The notes: a model not told the origin generated them from the sequence alone. 64,000 nucleotides of DNA from UBA7985 sp002711265 (GCA_965660945.1 CBFIBS010000003.1:120577-184576); one strand, 5' to 3'; shown: positions 37,200-47,099, counted from the first letter of the stretch. A program made the numbers and translations.

Positions 37200-38219
37200 A
37201 TGCTCCCTGCTTTCCTCGCCGCCATGTCGCCCGATGCTGGCCTCGGTCTGCCTTGGCTGGCCGAAATTACCTACCCCCAGATCGATCCGGTGCTTGTCAG
37301 CATCGGCCCGATCCCGATCCGCTGGTATTCGCTCGCCTACATCGCCGGGCTGGTGCTGGGCTATCTGTGGGTCCGGTCGAGCCTGCCGCGCACCAAAACC
37401 ATCACCGCGCGTGCGGTCGACGACCTGTTCCTCTGGATCATTGTCGGGGTGGTCGCTGGGGGGCGGCTGGGCTCGGTGCTGTTCTACGGCCTGCAGCGCG
37501 AGCCGGAGCGCTATCTGAGCGACCCGATTGCCTGGGTTTCGGTCTGGGACGGCGGCATGTCGTTTCACGGCGGCTTCATCGGTGTGGTGCTGGCCGTGAT
37601 CCTGTGGTCGCGCTTCAACCCCCGGACCAACTACTGGGAGATCAGCGACCTACTCGCCATATCTGCACCCATCGGCCTGTTCTTCGGCCGCATCGCCAAT
37701 TTCATCAACGCCGAGCTCTACGGTCGCCCGACCGATGTCGCCTGGGCCATGCGCTTTCCGCTCTACGGCCGCGACCGGGAGATCATCGGCTTCACTGAGC
37801 CCCGGCACCCCAGCCAACTCTACGAAGCTGCGCTCGAAGGCATCGTGCTGTTCATCGCCCTGAACCTGCTCTGGCGAAACCTAGGCATCCGCGCGCGCGC
37901 CGGCGTTGTCACCGGCGCCTTCATGGCCGGCTACGGCATCTTTCGTTTTCTGGTGGAGTTCGTGCGCAAGCCCGACGACGGGCTGGAAGCCGGCCTGCTC
38001 AAGTTCGGCGGTCTGGGCACCTTCACCACCGGGCAGGAGTTGTCTGTCCCCATGATCATCGTCGGGGTGGCGCTGATCCTCTGGCGTCGGAACAGCCCGG
38101 TGCCAGTTGCAGTGCCAGCACCAATGCCAGCACCAACGCCAAAAGCGAAACCAACGCCAAAAGCGAAACCAACGCCAAAAGCGAAACCAAAATCAAAAGC
38201 GAAATCGAAGACCGACTGA
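37200..38219 (+). CDS. lgt: Prolipoprotein diacylglyceryl transferase
   Basis: Membrane enzyme that attaches diacylglycerol to the lipobox cysteine of lipoproteins. RWYSLAYIAGLVLGYLW, GGRLGSVLFYG, WDGGMSFHGGFIG and GLFFGRIANFINAELYGRPT contain the conserved His, Arg and Asn residues. The last 35 residues are a Lys/Pro/Ala tail encoded by an 18-base repeat (38132-38203), absent from typical Lgt. ATG 37200 has GAAGGG upstream. Its stop is one base before the next start. Confidence 0.95.
   Translation: MLPAFLAAMSPDAGLGLPWLAEITYPQIDPVLVSIGPIPIRWYSLAYIAGLVLGYLWVRSSLPRTKTITARAVDDLFLWIIVGVVAGGRLGSVLFYGLQREPERYLSDPIAWVSVWDGGMSFHGGFIGVVLAVILWSRFNPRTNYWEISDLLAISAPIGLFFGRIANFINAELYGRPTDVAWAMRFPLYGRDREIIGFTEPRHPSQLYEAALEGIVLFIALNLLWRNLGIRARAGVVTGAFMAGYGIFRFLVEFVRKPDDGLEAGLLKFGGLGTFTTGQELSVPMIIVGVALILWRRNSPVPVAVPAPMPAPTPKAKPTPKAKPTPKAKPKSKAKSKTD
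38132..38203. repeat. 18-bp tandem repeat at the 3' end of lgt
   Basis: ACCAACGCCAAAAGCGAA is repeated perfectly three times (38132-38185) and once with changes (38186-38203). It is translated as a Lys-Pro-Thr-Pro-Lys-Ala repeat on the cytoplasmic or periplasmic tail of Lgt. Confidence 0.95.
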
Positions 38220-38220
38220 G

Positions 38221-39369
38221 ATGACCGAAACGCCCCCACCGCCGACCGGAAGCGACACCCCAGCGAGTGACGCTGGGCCGCTGACCGATCTGATCCGCCG
38301 CCAGATCCGGGCCACCGGTCCGCTGAGCGTGCCGGAATTCATGACCCTCGCGCTGCAGCACCCCGAGCACGGCTACTACCGCCGACAGCAGGCCATCGGC
38401 GCGGCCGGTGATTTCGTCACCGCCCCGGAAATCAGCCAGGTCTTCGGTGAGTTGCTCGGGCTGTGGCTGGTGCAGCGCTGGATCGATCTGGGTCAACCCG
38501 GCCGGGTTTCGCTGGTCGAGCTGGGCCCGGGGCTTGGGACGCTCATGGCCGATGCCCTGCGCGCCGCCAGCGCCATGCCCGGGTTTCTGCCCGCCATCGA
38601 CCTGGTGCTGGTCGAGACCAACCCGACCCTTCAGGCGCTGCAGGCTGACCGTCTCGCCGCCTACAACCCGCGCTGGGTCGAAGCGCTGGGTTCGATCGAG
38701 CCCACGCACCCGACCCTCGTGCTGGGCAATGAGTTCCTCGACGTGCTGCCCACCGCCCAGTTTGCAGTGGTACAGGGGGCGTGGCTGGAACGGCTGGTGG
38801 CGGTCGGTGAGGATGGTGCGCTGGGCTTCGTGCTGGGCCAGCCGCAGACCCCGGTGCTGCCGCTGCTGCCCCCACCCGCCGACGGGTTGTTCACCGAGCT
38901 GATGCCGTCGCTGCCGGGTTTCTTCAAGGACCTCAGTGCGCTGCTCCGGCCCCACGGCGGAGCCGCTCTTTTCATCGACTACGCCCACGAGGACCGCGCT
39001 GCGGCCTGGAGCCTGCAGGCCGTTCGCGAACACGAGAAGGTCGACCCGCTGGCGACCCCCGGCCTCGCCGACTTGACCACGCTGGTGGATTTCGACGCGG
39101 CCTCCCGCTTCGCGCGCGGTGTCGGGCTGAGCGTGCCCAAGCCGGTGTCTCAGCGCGACTTCCTGCTGGTGCTTGGCGCTTGGCAGCGGTTCGAGGTGCT
39201 GGCCGAAGCTGCCCCCGACGACGCGCCAGAGCTGCTGCAGTCGCTCCAGCGGCTGGTCGGCAAGTCCCACATGGGCGAGCGGTTCAAGGCCTGGACCTGC
39301 TCCTTCCCAGAGACCCTGCCATCGCCGGCGGGCTTTCCCACTGCCGAAGCCGGTCCGGCGGAGGACTGA
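38221..39369 (+). CDS. SAM-dependent methyltransferase, MidA/NDUFAF7 family
   Basis: 382 residues (DUF185 family). The family start LIRRQIRATGPLSVPEFMTLALQHPEHGYY, GDFVTAPEISQVFGELLGLW and the SAM motif LVELGPGLGTLMADALR are clear, with NEFLDVLPTAQF after them. Mitochondrial relatives methylate an arginine of complex I subunit NDUFS2; the bacterial target is unproven. Starts one base after lgt; lgt-midA-pgeF is a familiar alphaproteobacterial trio. Confidence 0.92.
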   Translation: MTETPPPPTGSDTPASDAGPLTDLIRRQIRATGPLSVPEFMTLALQHPEHGYYRRQQAIGAAGDFVTAPEISQVFGELLGLWLVQRWIDLGQPGRVSLVELGPGLGTLMADALRAASAMPGFLPAIDLVLVETNPTLQALQADRLAAYNPRWVEALGSIEPTHPTLVLGNEFLDVLPTAQFAVVQGAWLERLVAVGEDGALGFVLGQPQTPVLPLLPPPADGLFTELMPSLPGFFKDLSALLRPHGGAALFIDYAHEDRAAAWSLQAVREHEKVDPLATPGLADLTTLVDFDAASRFARGVGLSVPKPVSQRDFLLVLGAWQRFEVLAEAAPDDAPELLQSLQRLVGKSHMGERFKAWTCSFPETLPSPAGFPTAEAGPAED

Positions 39370-39372
39370 GCC

Positions 39373-40257
39373 GTGGCGCACGAACCCGGACCCGTGACCG
39401 CGGCCGAGACCGGCGCTGAAACCGGTGCTGAAACCGGCGCCGAAAGCGGCGCCAAGGCGCCCCAGGGTCCGCAGCCGCTCGTCTCTCCCCTGCTCTCTCC
39501 CTTGCTTTCTGGGGTACCCGGGGTGGCTCATGGGTTCTTCACCCGGCAGGGCGGCACCAGCTGGGCTCGCGGTGACCTCAACTGTGGCCTCGCGGCCGAC
39601 GACGACCCGAGCCACGTCGATGAGAACCGCCGCCGCGTCCGGGATCATCTCCCGGCGCAGGCGCTGGTCTCCCTGACCCAGACCCATTCGACCGAGGTGG
39701 TCAGTCTGACGGCACTGCCCGACTGGCCGCGCGGCCGGGGGCCGGAGGGCGACGGCCTCGTGACCCGGGTGCCGGGGCTGGCGCTGGGGGTGCTGTCGGC
39801 TGATTGCGGCGCGGTGCTCGCCGTCGATCCCGTGGCGGGCGTGATCGGTGCGGCGCATTCGGGCTGGAAAGGCACGGCAGGGAATATCACCTGCGCCCTA
39901 ATCGACGCCATGGCAGGGCAGGGCGCGGAACCCGCGCGGATCAGGCTGGCGCTGGGTCCGATGATCCGGCAGGCAAGCTACGAAGTCGGCCCCGAGTTTC
40001 CCGATCACTTTCGCGGCGCGGTCGCCGACCACTGGCGCTTTTTCCGCCCCGCTGCCCGGGACGGGCATTTTCTGGGTGACATCGCCGGGATCATCGCTGC
40101 GCAGGCCACCGCCGAGGGGGTCGTCCATTTCGAGGATATTGGCGGAGACACCTACGCGGACCCGGACCGCTTCTTTTCAGCCCGCCGCAGCGCGCACCAG
40201 CGGCAGCCTGACTTCGGCCGCCTGATTTCCGCCATTGCGCTCCAACGGGGCAACTGA
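39373..40257 (+). CDS. pgeF: Peptidoglycan editing factor PgeF (multicopper-oxidase-fold laccase-domain protein)
   Basis: YfiH/DUF152 family. Zinc-site motifs: LTQTHSTEVV, SADCGAVLAVDP and AAHSGWKGTAG. Family members act on purine nucleosides and prevent mis-incorporation of serine in peptidoglycan. GTG 39373 is the start, four bases after the midA stop. The first 30 residues carry a Glu-Thr-Gly-Ala repeat encoded by four 12-base units (39406-39453), unlike normal homologues. Confidence 0.92.
   Translation: MAHEPGPVTAAETGAETGAETGAESGAKAPQGPQPLVSPLLSPLLSGVPGVAHGFFTRQGGTSWARGDLNCGLAADDDPSHVDENRRRVRDHLPAQALVSLTQTHSTEVVSLTALPDWPRGRGPEGDGLVTRVPGLALGVLSADCGAVLAVDPVAGVIGAAHSGWKGTAGNITCALIDAMAGQGAEPARIRLALGPMIRQASYEVGPEFPDHFRGAVADHWRFFRPAARDGHFLGDIAGIIAAQATAEGVVHFEDIGGDTYADPDRFFSARRSAHQRQPDFGRLISAIALQRGN
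39406..39453. repeat. 12-bp tandem repeat in the 5' end of pgeF
   Basis: Four units of GAAACCGGCGCT-like sequence encode ETGA, ETGA, ETGA and ESGA ahead of the conserved domain. Confidence 0.9.
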
Positions 40258-40465
40258 TCGGCCCCGAACTGGCCCCGAACTGGCTCCGGTTCGGCTGCGT
40301 GCCTGCAAGATTCGCATGCCCGCTTTCGTTCTCATAAGCTGCTGCGCGCGTTGACCCTGCGCCCCGCTGTGGTCTAAAGCACGGGCACAACACACTTTCT
40401 TGGTGCCAGATGTCGTCCTGCCGGTCCCCGGCGTGGCGAGCACTCTCGGAGCCGGAGCAAAATCG

Positions 40466-41405
<940 letters not shown>

Positions 41406-41407
<2 letters not shown>

Positions 41408-41428
41408 CCGGGACCGTCGTCCCGGTTT
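41406..41428 (+). terminator. Terminator hairpin after prs
   Basis: AACCGGGAC / GTCCCGGTT stem with a CGTC loop begins at the prs stop codon and is followed by TTTCGACTTT. Intrinsic terminator with a short T-tract. Confidence 0.65.
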
Positions 41429-41502
41429 CGACTTTACCGTCTGTCCTGACCCGGCAGCTTTCTGACACTTGAATTCTTACCTCTGATACAGGAGACGTCC
41501 CC

Positions 41503-42150
41503 ATGGACATCGCAATGACTATTCCGGCCAAAGCCAAGCCCGGCGCCGGTAAGACCGCAGCCAAGGCAGCCCGCAAGGAAGGCCTCGTCCCCGCCGTGAT
41601 CTACGGTGGTGCGGCTGACCCTGAAATGGTGGCCATCGACCCCCGTCCGATCTGGAAGGGCCTCAATGAACGCGGCTTCTTCGCCAAGGTCATGGCGCTG
41701 GAGGTTGACGGCAAGCAGATGAACGTTCTGCCCCGCGATGTGCAGTTCGACCGCGTCACCGATCAGCCGATCCATGTCGACTTCATGCGTGTCGACCCCG
41801 ACACCATCGTCAAGGTCCGCGTCCCGGTCGATTTCGTCAACGAAGCCGACTCCCCGGGCCTGAAGCGCGGCGCCGTTCTCAACGTCGTCCGTCACTCGGT
41901 CGAGGTGCGCTGCAAGGCCGGTGAAATCCCGACCAAGTTCGACGCCGATCTCGCCGGCCTGCAGATCAACGACGCCGTGAAATACTCCATGGTGCAGGTC
42001 AGCGGTAACGTGACCCCGACCATCGTTGGCCGTGACTTCGTGATCGCAACCGTGACCGCACCGTCCGCTCTGAAGCGTCAGATGATGGATCAGGCTGCGG
42101 CCGCGGCCGATGGCGACGGCGATGCCGCAGGCGGCGACGCCGAAGAATAG
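41503..42150 (+). CDS. rplY: Large ribosomal subunit protein bL25 (Ctc form)
   Basis: Binds 5S rRNA. The two-domain Ctc type, 215 residues: N-terminal RKEGLVPAVIYGG and PRDVQFDRVTDQPIHVDFMRVD, then the TL5-type C-terminal domain (VPVDFVNEADSPGLKRGAVLNVVRHSVEVRC). Ends in an Ala/Gly/Asp-rich tail. AGGAGA precedes ATG 41503. Upstream of pth, the usual order. Confidence 0.96.
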   Translation: MDIAMTIPAKAKPGAGKTAAKAARKEGLVPAVIYGGAADPEMVAIDPRPIWKGLNERGFFAKVMALEVDGKQMNVLPRDVQFDRVTDQPIHVDFMRVDPDTIVKVRVPVDFVNEADSPGLKRGAVLNVVRHSVEVRCKAGEIPTKFDADLAGLQINDAVKYSMVQVSGNVTPTIVGRDFVIATVTAPSALKRQMMDQAAAAADGDGDAAGGDAEE

Positions 42151-42260
42151 GCCGGATCGGATCCGGCCAGACAGCCCCGGCCAGCCGTTGCGAACCATCG
42201 GTTTCGGCCCGGGCTGTTCAGCTGACCGCTGCCCGCTGAAGACAGACCGGAGCACGGACC

Positions 42261-42998
42261 ATGCACATTCTTGTTGGACTGGGTAATCCCGGGCGACAGT
42301 ACGAGGGCCACCGTCACAACGTCGGGTTCATGGCCCTCGACCTTTTTGCTGCGCGTTTCGGCGCGGCGAAGTGGAAGGAGCGTGCACAGGCCAAGGTCAC
42401 CGAGGTCCGCATCGACGGCGAGAAGGTGGTGCTGGTCAAGCCGCAGAGCTTTATGAACAAATCCGGGCAGCCGCTTCGGCACGTGCTGGATTTCTGGAAG
42501 CTCAAGGCTGACGCCGTGACCGTGTTCTACGACGAGCTCGATCTGCCCCCCTCCAAGGTGCGGATCAAGCGTGGCGGTGGTTCGGGTGGGCACAACGGCA
42601 TCAAGTCGCTCGACGCCCACATCGGGCAGAACTATCGCCGGGTGCGCATCGGCATCGGCCATCCCGGCCACAAGGACCGGGTTCCGGCCTACGTGCTGCA
42701 CGACTTCGGCAAGGACGACCGCCTCCGGGTCGACACCCTGCTTGGGGCCATGGCCGACAACCTGCCGCGGCTGCTCAGCGGCGATGAATCCGGGTTCATG
42801 AGCCTATCGATGCAGGCGCTGGACGAGCCCGCCTCTGGCGCCAAGCCTGCTAAAGGAGGCAGTGGTAGCCGCAGCGGCACCAATGCGCCGGTTGCGGCGC
42901 CGACCAAGGTTATCGGCAAGGGGCCGCCCACCGCGCTGGGTGCCGCCCTGTCCCGCCTGCTCAACCGGGGGAAATCCTCCCCCGATCAAGACGACTGA
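42261..42998 (+). CDS. pth: Peptidyl-tRNA hydrolase with extended C-terminus
   Basis: Releases peptides from stalled peptidyl-tRNA. LVGLGNPGRQYEGHRHNVGFMALD with the catalytic His, KPQSFMNKSGQ, YDELDLP and GGGSGGHNGIKSL are present. At 245 residues it exceeds the usual 190-200 by a Gly/Ser/Ala-rich tail ending LGAALSRLLNRGKSS, as seen in some alphaproteobacteria. Confidence 0.96.
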   Translation: MHILVGLGNPGRQYEGHRHNVGFMALDLFAARFGAAKWKERAQAKVTEVRIDGEKVVLVKPQSFMNKSGQPLRHVLDFWKLKADAVTVFYDELDLPPSKVRIKRGGGSGGHNGIKSLDAHIGQNYRRVRIGIGHPGHKDRVPAYVLHDFGKDDRLRVDTLLGAMADNLPRLLSGDESGFMSLSMQALDEPASGAKPAKGGSGSRSGTNAPVAAPTKVIGKGPPTALGAALSRLLNRGKSSPDQDD

Positions 42999-43074
42999 CG
43001 CCCCGGGGGGCGACGCCCGCGCACTGCAACCCGCGAAGTGGCGCGGCTCGGACCAGAACAAGGACACACAGACC

Positions 43075-44172
43075 ATGGGATTCAACTGCGGTATCGTCGG
43101 CCTTCCCAACGTCGGTAAATCGACGCTGTTCAACGCGCTGACCGAAACGGCGGCGGCCGAAGCGGCCAACTACCCCTTCTGTACCATCGAGCCCAACACC
43201 GGCCGTGTGGCGGTTCCTGACCCGCGACTGGACGCCATCGCCGATATCGCGCAGAGCGCCAAGGTGCTGCCGACCCAGCTCGAAGTCGTGGACATCGCCG
43301 GGTTGGTCCGGGGTGCATCCAAGGGCGAAGGCCTCGGCAACCAGTTCCTCGCCAACATTCGCGAAACCGACGCCATCCTGCACGTGCTGCGCTGCTTCGA
43401 CGGTGAAGTCACCCACGTCGACGGCTCGGTCGATCCGGTGCGCGACGCCGAGACTGTCACCACCGAGCTGATGATCGCCGACCTCGATGCCGTGGAAAAG
43501 CGCATGGCCAAGGAATCCAAGCGCGCGCAGTCAGGCGACAAGGAAGCCCGGCAGCTGCTGGCCATCCTTGAGCCGCTGGCTGCCGCGCTGACCGAAGGCA
43601 AGACCGCCCGCACCGTCGAGTTTTCGCCCGAAGAGATGAAGACCGTGCGGCAGCTGCAGCTGCTGACCTCCAAGCCGGTGCTCTACGTCTGCAATGTCGG
43701 CGAGGAAGACGCCGCCGAAGGCAACCACCATTCGGCTGCCGTGTTCGAGCTGGCCGAGCGCGAGGGCGCCAGCGCCATTCTCATCTCCGCCGCGATCGAG
43801 GCCGAGATTGCCTCGCTGCCCACCGAAGAAGACAAGCGCGAGTTCCTCGAAACCCTTGGCTTGCAGGAAACCGGGCTGGCGCGTCTGATCCGCCGGGGCT
43901 ATGGCCTGCTCAACCTGCTGACCTTTTTCACTGCCGGGCCAAAGGAGGCCCGCGCCTGGACCGTGCGCACCGGTGCAACCGCGCCGCAGGCTGCCGGCGC
44001 CATCCATACCGATTTCGAGCGGGGCTTCATCCGGGCCGAGACCATCGCTTACGACGACTTCATCGCCTGCGGCGGTGAGGCCGGGGCCAAGGATGCGGGA
44101 AAGCTGCGGGTCGAAGGCAAGGACTACGTCGCCAAAGACGGCGACATCTTCCACTTCCGCTTCAACGTCTGA
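43075..44172 (+). CDS. ychF: Redox-regulated ATPase YchF
   Basis: OBG-family P-loop ATPase (OLA1 orthologue). GIVGLPNVGKSTLFNALT is Walker A, DIAGLVRGASKGEGLGNQFL the G3 region; NVGE and a C-terminal TGS domain (AGAIHTDFERGFIRAETIAYDDF) complete it. 365 residues. ATG 43075 begins right at the conserved MGFNCGIVG. Follows pth, a common pair. Confidence 0.97.
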   Translation: MGFNCGIVGLPNVGKSTLFNALTETAAAEAANYPFCTIEPNTGRVAVPDPRLDAIADIAQSAKVLPTQLEVVDIAGLVRGASKGEGLGNQFLANIRETDAILHVLRCFDGEVTHVDGSVDPVRDAETVTTELMIADLDAVEKRMAKESKRAQSGDKEARQLLAILEPLAAALTEGKTARTVEFSPEEMKTVRQLQLLTSKPVLYVCNVGEEDAAEGNHHSAAVFELAEREGASAILISAAIEAEIASLPTEEDKREFLETLGLQETGLARLIRRGYGLLNLLTFFTAGPKEARAWTVRTGATAPQAAGAIHTDFERGFIRAETIAYDDFIACGGEAGAKDAGKLRVEGKDYVAKDGDIFHFRFNV

Positions 44173-44187
44173 GCGGCTGGTTCGCCG

Positions 44188-44598
44188 CTAGTTCAGCCGG
44201 GAGAGGGTGCCCGAGCGGCACTGGCCGAAAAAGCAGGCTTTGATCGTCAGGTTGTCGCGTGAGGCGGGCCGCACCAGCGCATTCATGACCGGCAGGGAAC
44301 CGGCGGGCATCTTCAGCTTGCCCTTGTAACTGCCGTCTGGCTGGCGACGCAGGCCGTGCAGCAGCTGCCGGTTAAGCACCTCCCGACGGTCGATCTTCTC
44401 CCCAACCACGGCGGCGATTTTCCCGCAGAGCACCGCGTCCTCGCCGCAGTTGTAGAGCTCGACGATCGCCTGCATGCCCTGCATGGGGCTGTCCATCCGC
44501 CAGTAGCCCTGCAACGGGTTAGCCTGCGCGAACGCACCGCCACCGAGAAGGCTGAGCAGGATAGAGGCAGCAAAAGTCTTGAGCAGCATGCGATGCAA
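44188..44598 (-). CDS. Exported DUF2147-like protein, copy 1
   Basis: 136 residues with a signal peptide (FAASILLSLLGGGAFAQA). The mature part begins LQGYWRMDSPMQGMQAIVELYNC and contains CGEDAVLCGKIAAVVGE, then ends KACFFGQCRSGTLSRLN. This resembles the DUF2147 periplasmic family, although the match is by pattern only. Function unknown. It is a diverged tandem relative of the 44722-45108 gene, with its own promoter region. Convergent with ychF. Confidence 0.75.
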   Translation of the reverse strand: MHRMLLKTFAASILLSLLGGGAFAQANPLQGYWRMDSPMQGMQAIVELYNCGEDAVLCGKIAAVVGEKIDRREVLNRQLLHGLRRQPDGSYKGKLKMPAGSLPVMNALVRPASRDNLTIKACFFGQCRSGTLSRLN

Positions 44599-44634
44599 AT
44601 TCCGAGTGACGATGTCGCTACCCCCGAAAAACGC

Positions 44635-44668
44635 AAAAACCGGACCTGAACAGCGTTCAGGCCCGGTT
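44635..44668 (-). terminator. Terminator after the second DUF2147-like gene
   Basis: On the minus strand ACCGGGCCTGAAC / GTTCAGGTCCGGT pairs almost fully with an three-base loop region and is followed by TTTTGCGTTTTT. It separates the two DUF2147-like genes into different transcripts. Confidence 0.85.
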
Positions 44669-44721
44669 CGAGAAGAAAAAAGTCGGTTTTTAGGGATCGG
44701 CAGAAGGGTCCTGCCGCCGGC

Positions 44722-45108
44722 TTACTGCATCCGGGTCATGGTGCCTTTGCAAACGGGCAGGAAGCACGAGCTGTAGGAAATCGTCACCGCGTCCTGAACC
44801 TTGATGGTCACCTTGGAATCCCCGACGAAGCTTACCGGCGGATTGATGATGCCTTCGAACGTGCCAGCCCGGCCTGGCTGAACCGACCGGATCAGCAGAT
44901 AGCCTTGCTGCCCCGCTGCAAGCTCCCCCTGATAGGCGCGGACGATGCGGGCGCACAGGCCGGTGCCGTCTTCACAGTCGTACATCTGCACGACCGCCTG
45001 AACGCCGTCCCAAGCTTTGTTGTCCAGCCACATGCCGCGCAGGTCCTGAGCCAGCGATGGAGAAGCGACGCTGACGGCCGCGACGAGAGAGAAGAGAAGG
45101 GCGCGCAT
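44722..45108 (-). CDS. Exported DUF2147-like protein, copy 2
   Basis: 128 residues with a signal peptide (LLFSLVAAVSVASPSLAQ). LRGMWLDNKAWDGVQAVVQMYDCEDGTGLCARIV parallels copy 1, and the end SSCFLPVCKGTMTRMQ matches CFFGQCRSGTLSRLN in spacing. Cysteines are conserved in pairs, so disulfides are likely. Role unknown. Confidence 0.75.
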   Translation of the reverse strand: MRALLFSLVAAVSVASPSLAQDLRGMWLDNKAWDGVQAVVQMYDCEDGTGLCARIVRAYQGELAAGQQGYLLIRSVQPGRAGTFEGIINPPVSFVGDSKVTIKVQDAVTISYSSCFLPVCKGTMTRMQ

Positions 45109-45225
45109 GACAACCTCTTTTTGCGAGAACTTCAGTTGTCAGATGAAACTAGGCCGTTGCCTGCCCCGGGCAATATTAGGGCGCACTGAAAATTGCGTGA
45201 TCGGCCCCGCGCGCCGCGCCGTGTC

Positions 45226-46101
45226 TCAGGTGCCGTCCGTGAACACCGCATAGGCCCCGCCTGCGTCGCCGGGGTAGACGATATACCCGCGATAGCCCGC
45301 CATCGCCGGGCGGAAGGCCAGCCCGGAATTGGCGAGGAATTCCCCAGTCCTGGTGAGATCCTCGACCTGATAGACGATGGCCTCGTGGGCCTCGGCGTCG
45401 GGGTAAATCTGGGCCCAGTCCTCGGCACTGTAGAATTCGAGGTCGGCGCCGATAGGCTTTGCGATGCTGCCGGTGAGCTTGCCGGTAAGCAGGGCCTCGT
45501 AGCCTTCGCCCAGCGTGCTGGCATCGGCCATCCGCATCTGCACGGCTCGGATGCCAAGGGTGCCGTTCTCGTGGTGAACGAAGCGATCGGCCCAGACCGC
45601 CTGCGGGGTCAGGTGCTCGCAGACGAACAGCGGCACGGGCGAGAACGGCCCGCGCTGTGGCCGCACCAGCTTGAACGAGGCGCGCTGGGACATGCCCGGC
45701 ACAACCTCGACGTTGCGGTGCAGGTTCTCGATGCCCAGATGCGCCAGCCCGTTTTCGTCGAAGGCAGCGGCAGCCAGCTCGGCCCGCCCCTTGAGCGCCA
45801 GCGACAGCAGGCCTTCACCCTGTTCGGCCAGATGGTCTTCGAGGCCGTTGGTGCCGATGCTGGCGTCGCGCACGCCGAGGATCTCGAGATAGTCGCCCTG
45901 ATCATCCAGCCCGCGGAACATGACGCAGGTGTTGGCCGTACCCCAGCCCACGTGGGCGGTGATGTCGGTGGTGGTGAAACCGAGTTTGCGGGCCTTCGCC
46001 TGCGCAGCCTCAAGGTCGCTCACCGCCAGAATGACGTGGTCGAGCCCGATGATGGGCGCATCGCCCGGAACGTCCGGGTGGTCAGTGACAACTGAGAACA
46101 T
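45226..46101 (-). CDS. VOC-family (glyoxalase-like) protein
   Basis: 291 residues; GLDHVILAVSDLEAAQAKARKLGFTTTDITAHVGWGTANTCV is a vicinal-oxygen-chelate start with the metal His; the second half (YQVEDLTRTGEFLANSGL) repeats the fold weakly. Looks like the Glyoxalase_3 group. ATG 46101 gives the domain-sized product; the open frame runs on to 46410 through the petC terminator. Substrate unknown. Confidence 0.8.
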   Translation of the reverse strand: MFSVVTDHPDVPGDAPIIGLDHVILAVSDLEAAQAKARKLGFTTTDITAHVGWGTANTCVMFRGLDDQGDYLEILGVRDASIGTNGLEDHLAEQGEGLLSLALKGRAELAAAAFDENGLAHLGIENLHRNVEVVPGMSQRASFKLVRPQRGPFSPVPLFVCEHLTPQAVWADRFVHHENGTLGIRAVQMRMADASTLGEGYEALLTGKLTGSIAKPIGADLEFYSAEDWAQIYPDAEAHEAIVYQVEDLTRTGEFLANSGLAFRPAMAGYRGYIVYPGDAGGAYAVFTDGT

Positions 46102-46199
46102 GGGCTTATTTCTCCACCAGTGCGGGGGCAATTGGCGGCACTCTAGAGCAAAGCCGGGGCGAATTGAACGCCCTTGGCGGCTGGCAAGCTGGGGACAAC

Positions 46200-46231
46200 A
46201 AAAAAGGCTGCGGGGGTGCCGCAGCCTTTTT
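46200..46231 (-). terminator. Terminator of the cytochrome bc1 operon
   Basis: GGCTGCGG/CCGCAGCC stem flanked by A5 on one side and T5-T6 on the other, 53 bases after the petC stop. Works on either strand; the minus direction ends petABC. Confidence 0.93.
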
Positions 46232-46283
46232 CTGTGGTCCCGCGAGGAGACCCGCTCTTCGATGCTTGGTCTCGCGATCCGGC

Positions 46284-47099
46284 CTAGTGATCCGGTTCCG
46301 GGCCACCCTCGGCTTCGAGGCGGCTGTGAACCTGCGCCGCAACGATGCGGTAGGCGAAGAACGAGATGATGGTCAGTGCCAGCATGTACAGCACAACCAC
46401 GATGCCCCACTTGTGGCGGGCTTCAAGGTAGGGGTCGGCCACCCAGTTGAGGAAGGCCGTCACGTCGCGGGACTGCTGCTCAAGCGTCGGCACGGTGCCG
46501 TCCGGGTATTCGAAGTCAGACATATCCGCGGGCCACGGGTTGGGCATGGCGATCACGGGCATGACCTTGTTGTAGTAGGCGCCCTCGGGCTGCTCGTGGG
46601 CATCGTCGTAGCCGGTCAGCAGCGCGTAGATGTAGTCAGCCCCGCCGATGCGTGAACGCGCCATGGTGGACAGGTCTGGCGGTGCCTTGCCGTAAGTGGC
46701 CGTGGCGCGCTTGGGGTTGCCCAGCGCCCAGGGGAAGGTGTCGTTCAGCACGCCGGGGCGGGTGTCGTTTTCGCCGTCGTCGTTGATGTACGGAATTTCG
46801 TAGTTCGACGCGATGGCCTTGGCCACGTCCTCACCGGTCTGACCTTCCAGCAGCTCCCAGCCAAGGTCGGCGAGGGAGGAGAAGCGCACCAGACCCAGCG
46901 AGTGACAGGCCTGACAGCGGGTCTGGTAGATGTAGAGACCGCGCTGCAGCTGGCGCTCGTCGTAGTGGCCCAGAGGGCCGGTGAAGGTCCAGCTTTGCGA
47001 GTCAACCGGTCCGGCTTCTTCGGCTTGGGCTGGCGCAGCGGCGACGGCCATGAAGGCGGCGGCGGTGCTGAGGGTTTTGATCAATGTTCCGAAACGCAT
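46284..47099 (-). CDS. petC: Cytochrome c1
   Basis: Haem-c subunit of the bc1 complex, 271 residues. Signal peptide ends at APAQAEE. Haem motif CQACHSLG with the methionine ligand in VIAMPNPWP. C-terminal membrane anchor GIVVVLYMLALTIISFFAYRIV. Third gene of petABC. Confidence 0.96.
   Translation of the reverse strand: MRFGTLIKTLSTAAAFMAVAAAPAQAEEAGPVDSQSWTFTGPLGHYDERQLQRGLYIYQTRCQACHSLGLVRFSSLADLGWELLEGQTGEDVAKAIASNYEIPYINDDGENDTRPGVLNDTFPWALGNPKRATATYGKAPPDLSTMARSRIGGADYIYALLTGYDDAHEQPEGAYYNKVMPVIAMPNPWPADMSDFEYPDGTVPTLEQQSRDVTAFLNWVADPYLEARHKWGIVVVLYMLALTIISFFAYRIVAAQVHSRLEAEGGPEPDH

Noticed and set aside
42151..42168. GGCCGGATCGGATCCGGCC hairpin after rplY as a terminator
   Set aside because: No T-run follows, so an intrinsic terminator is not supported.
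44639..44667. GAAC-AGC-GTTC as a LexA site
   Set aside because: Wrong spacing and orientation; it is the centre of a terminator stem.
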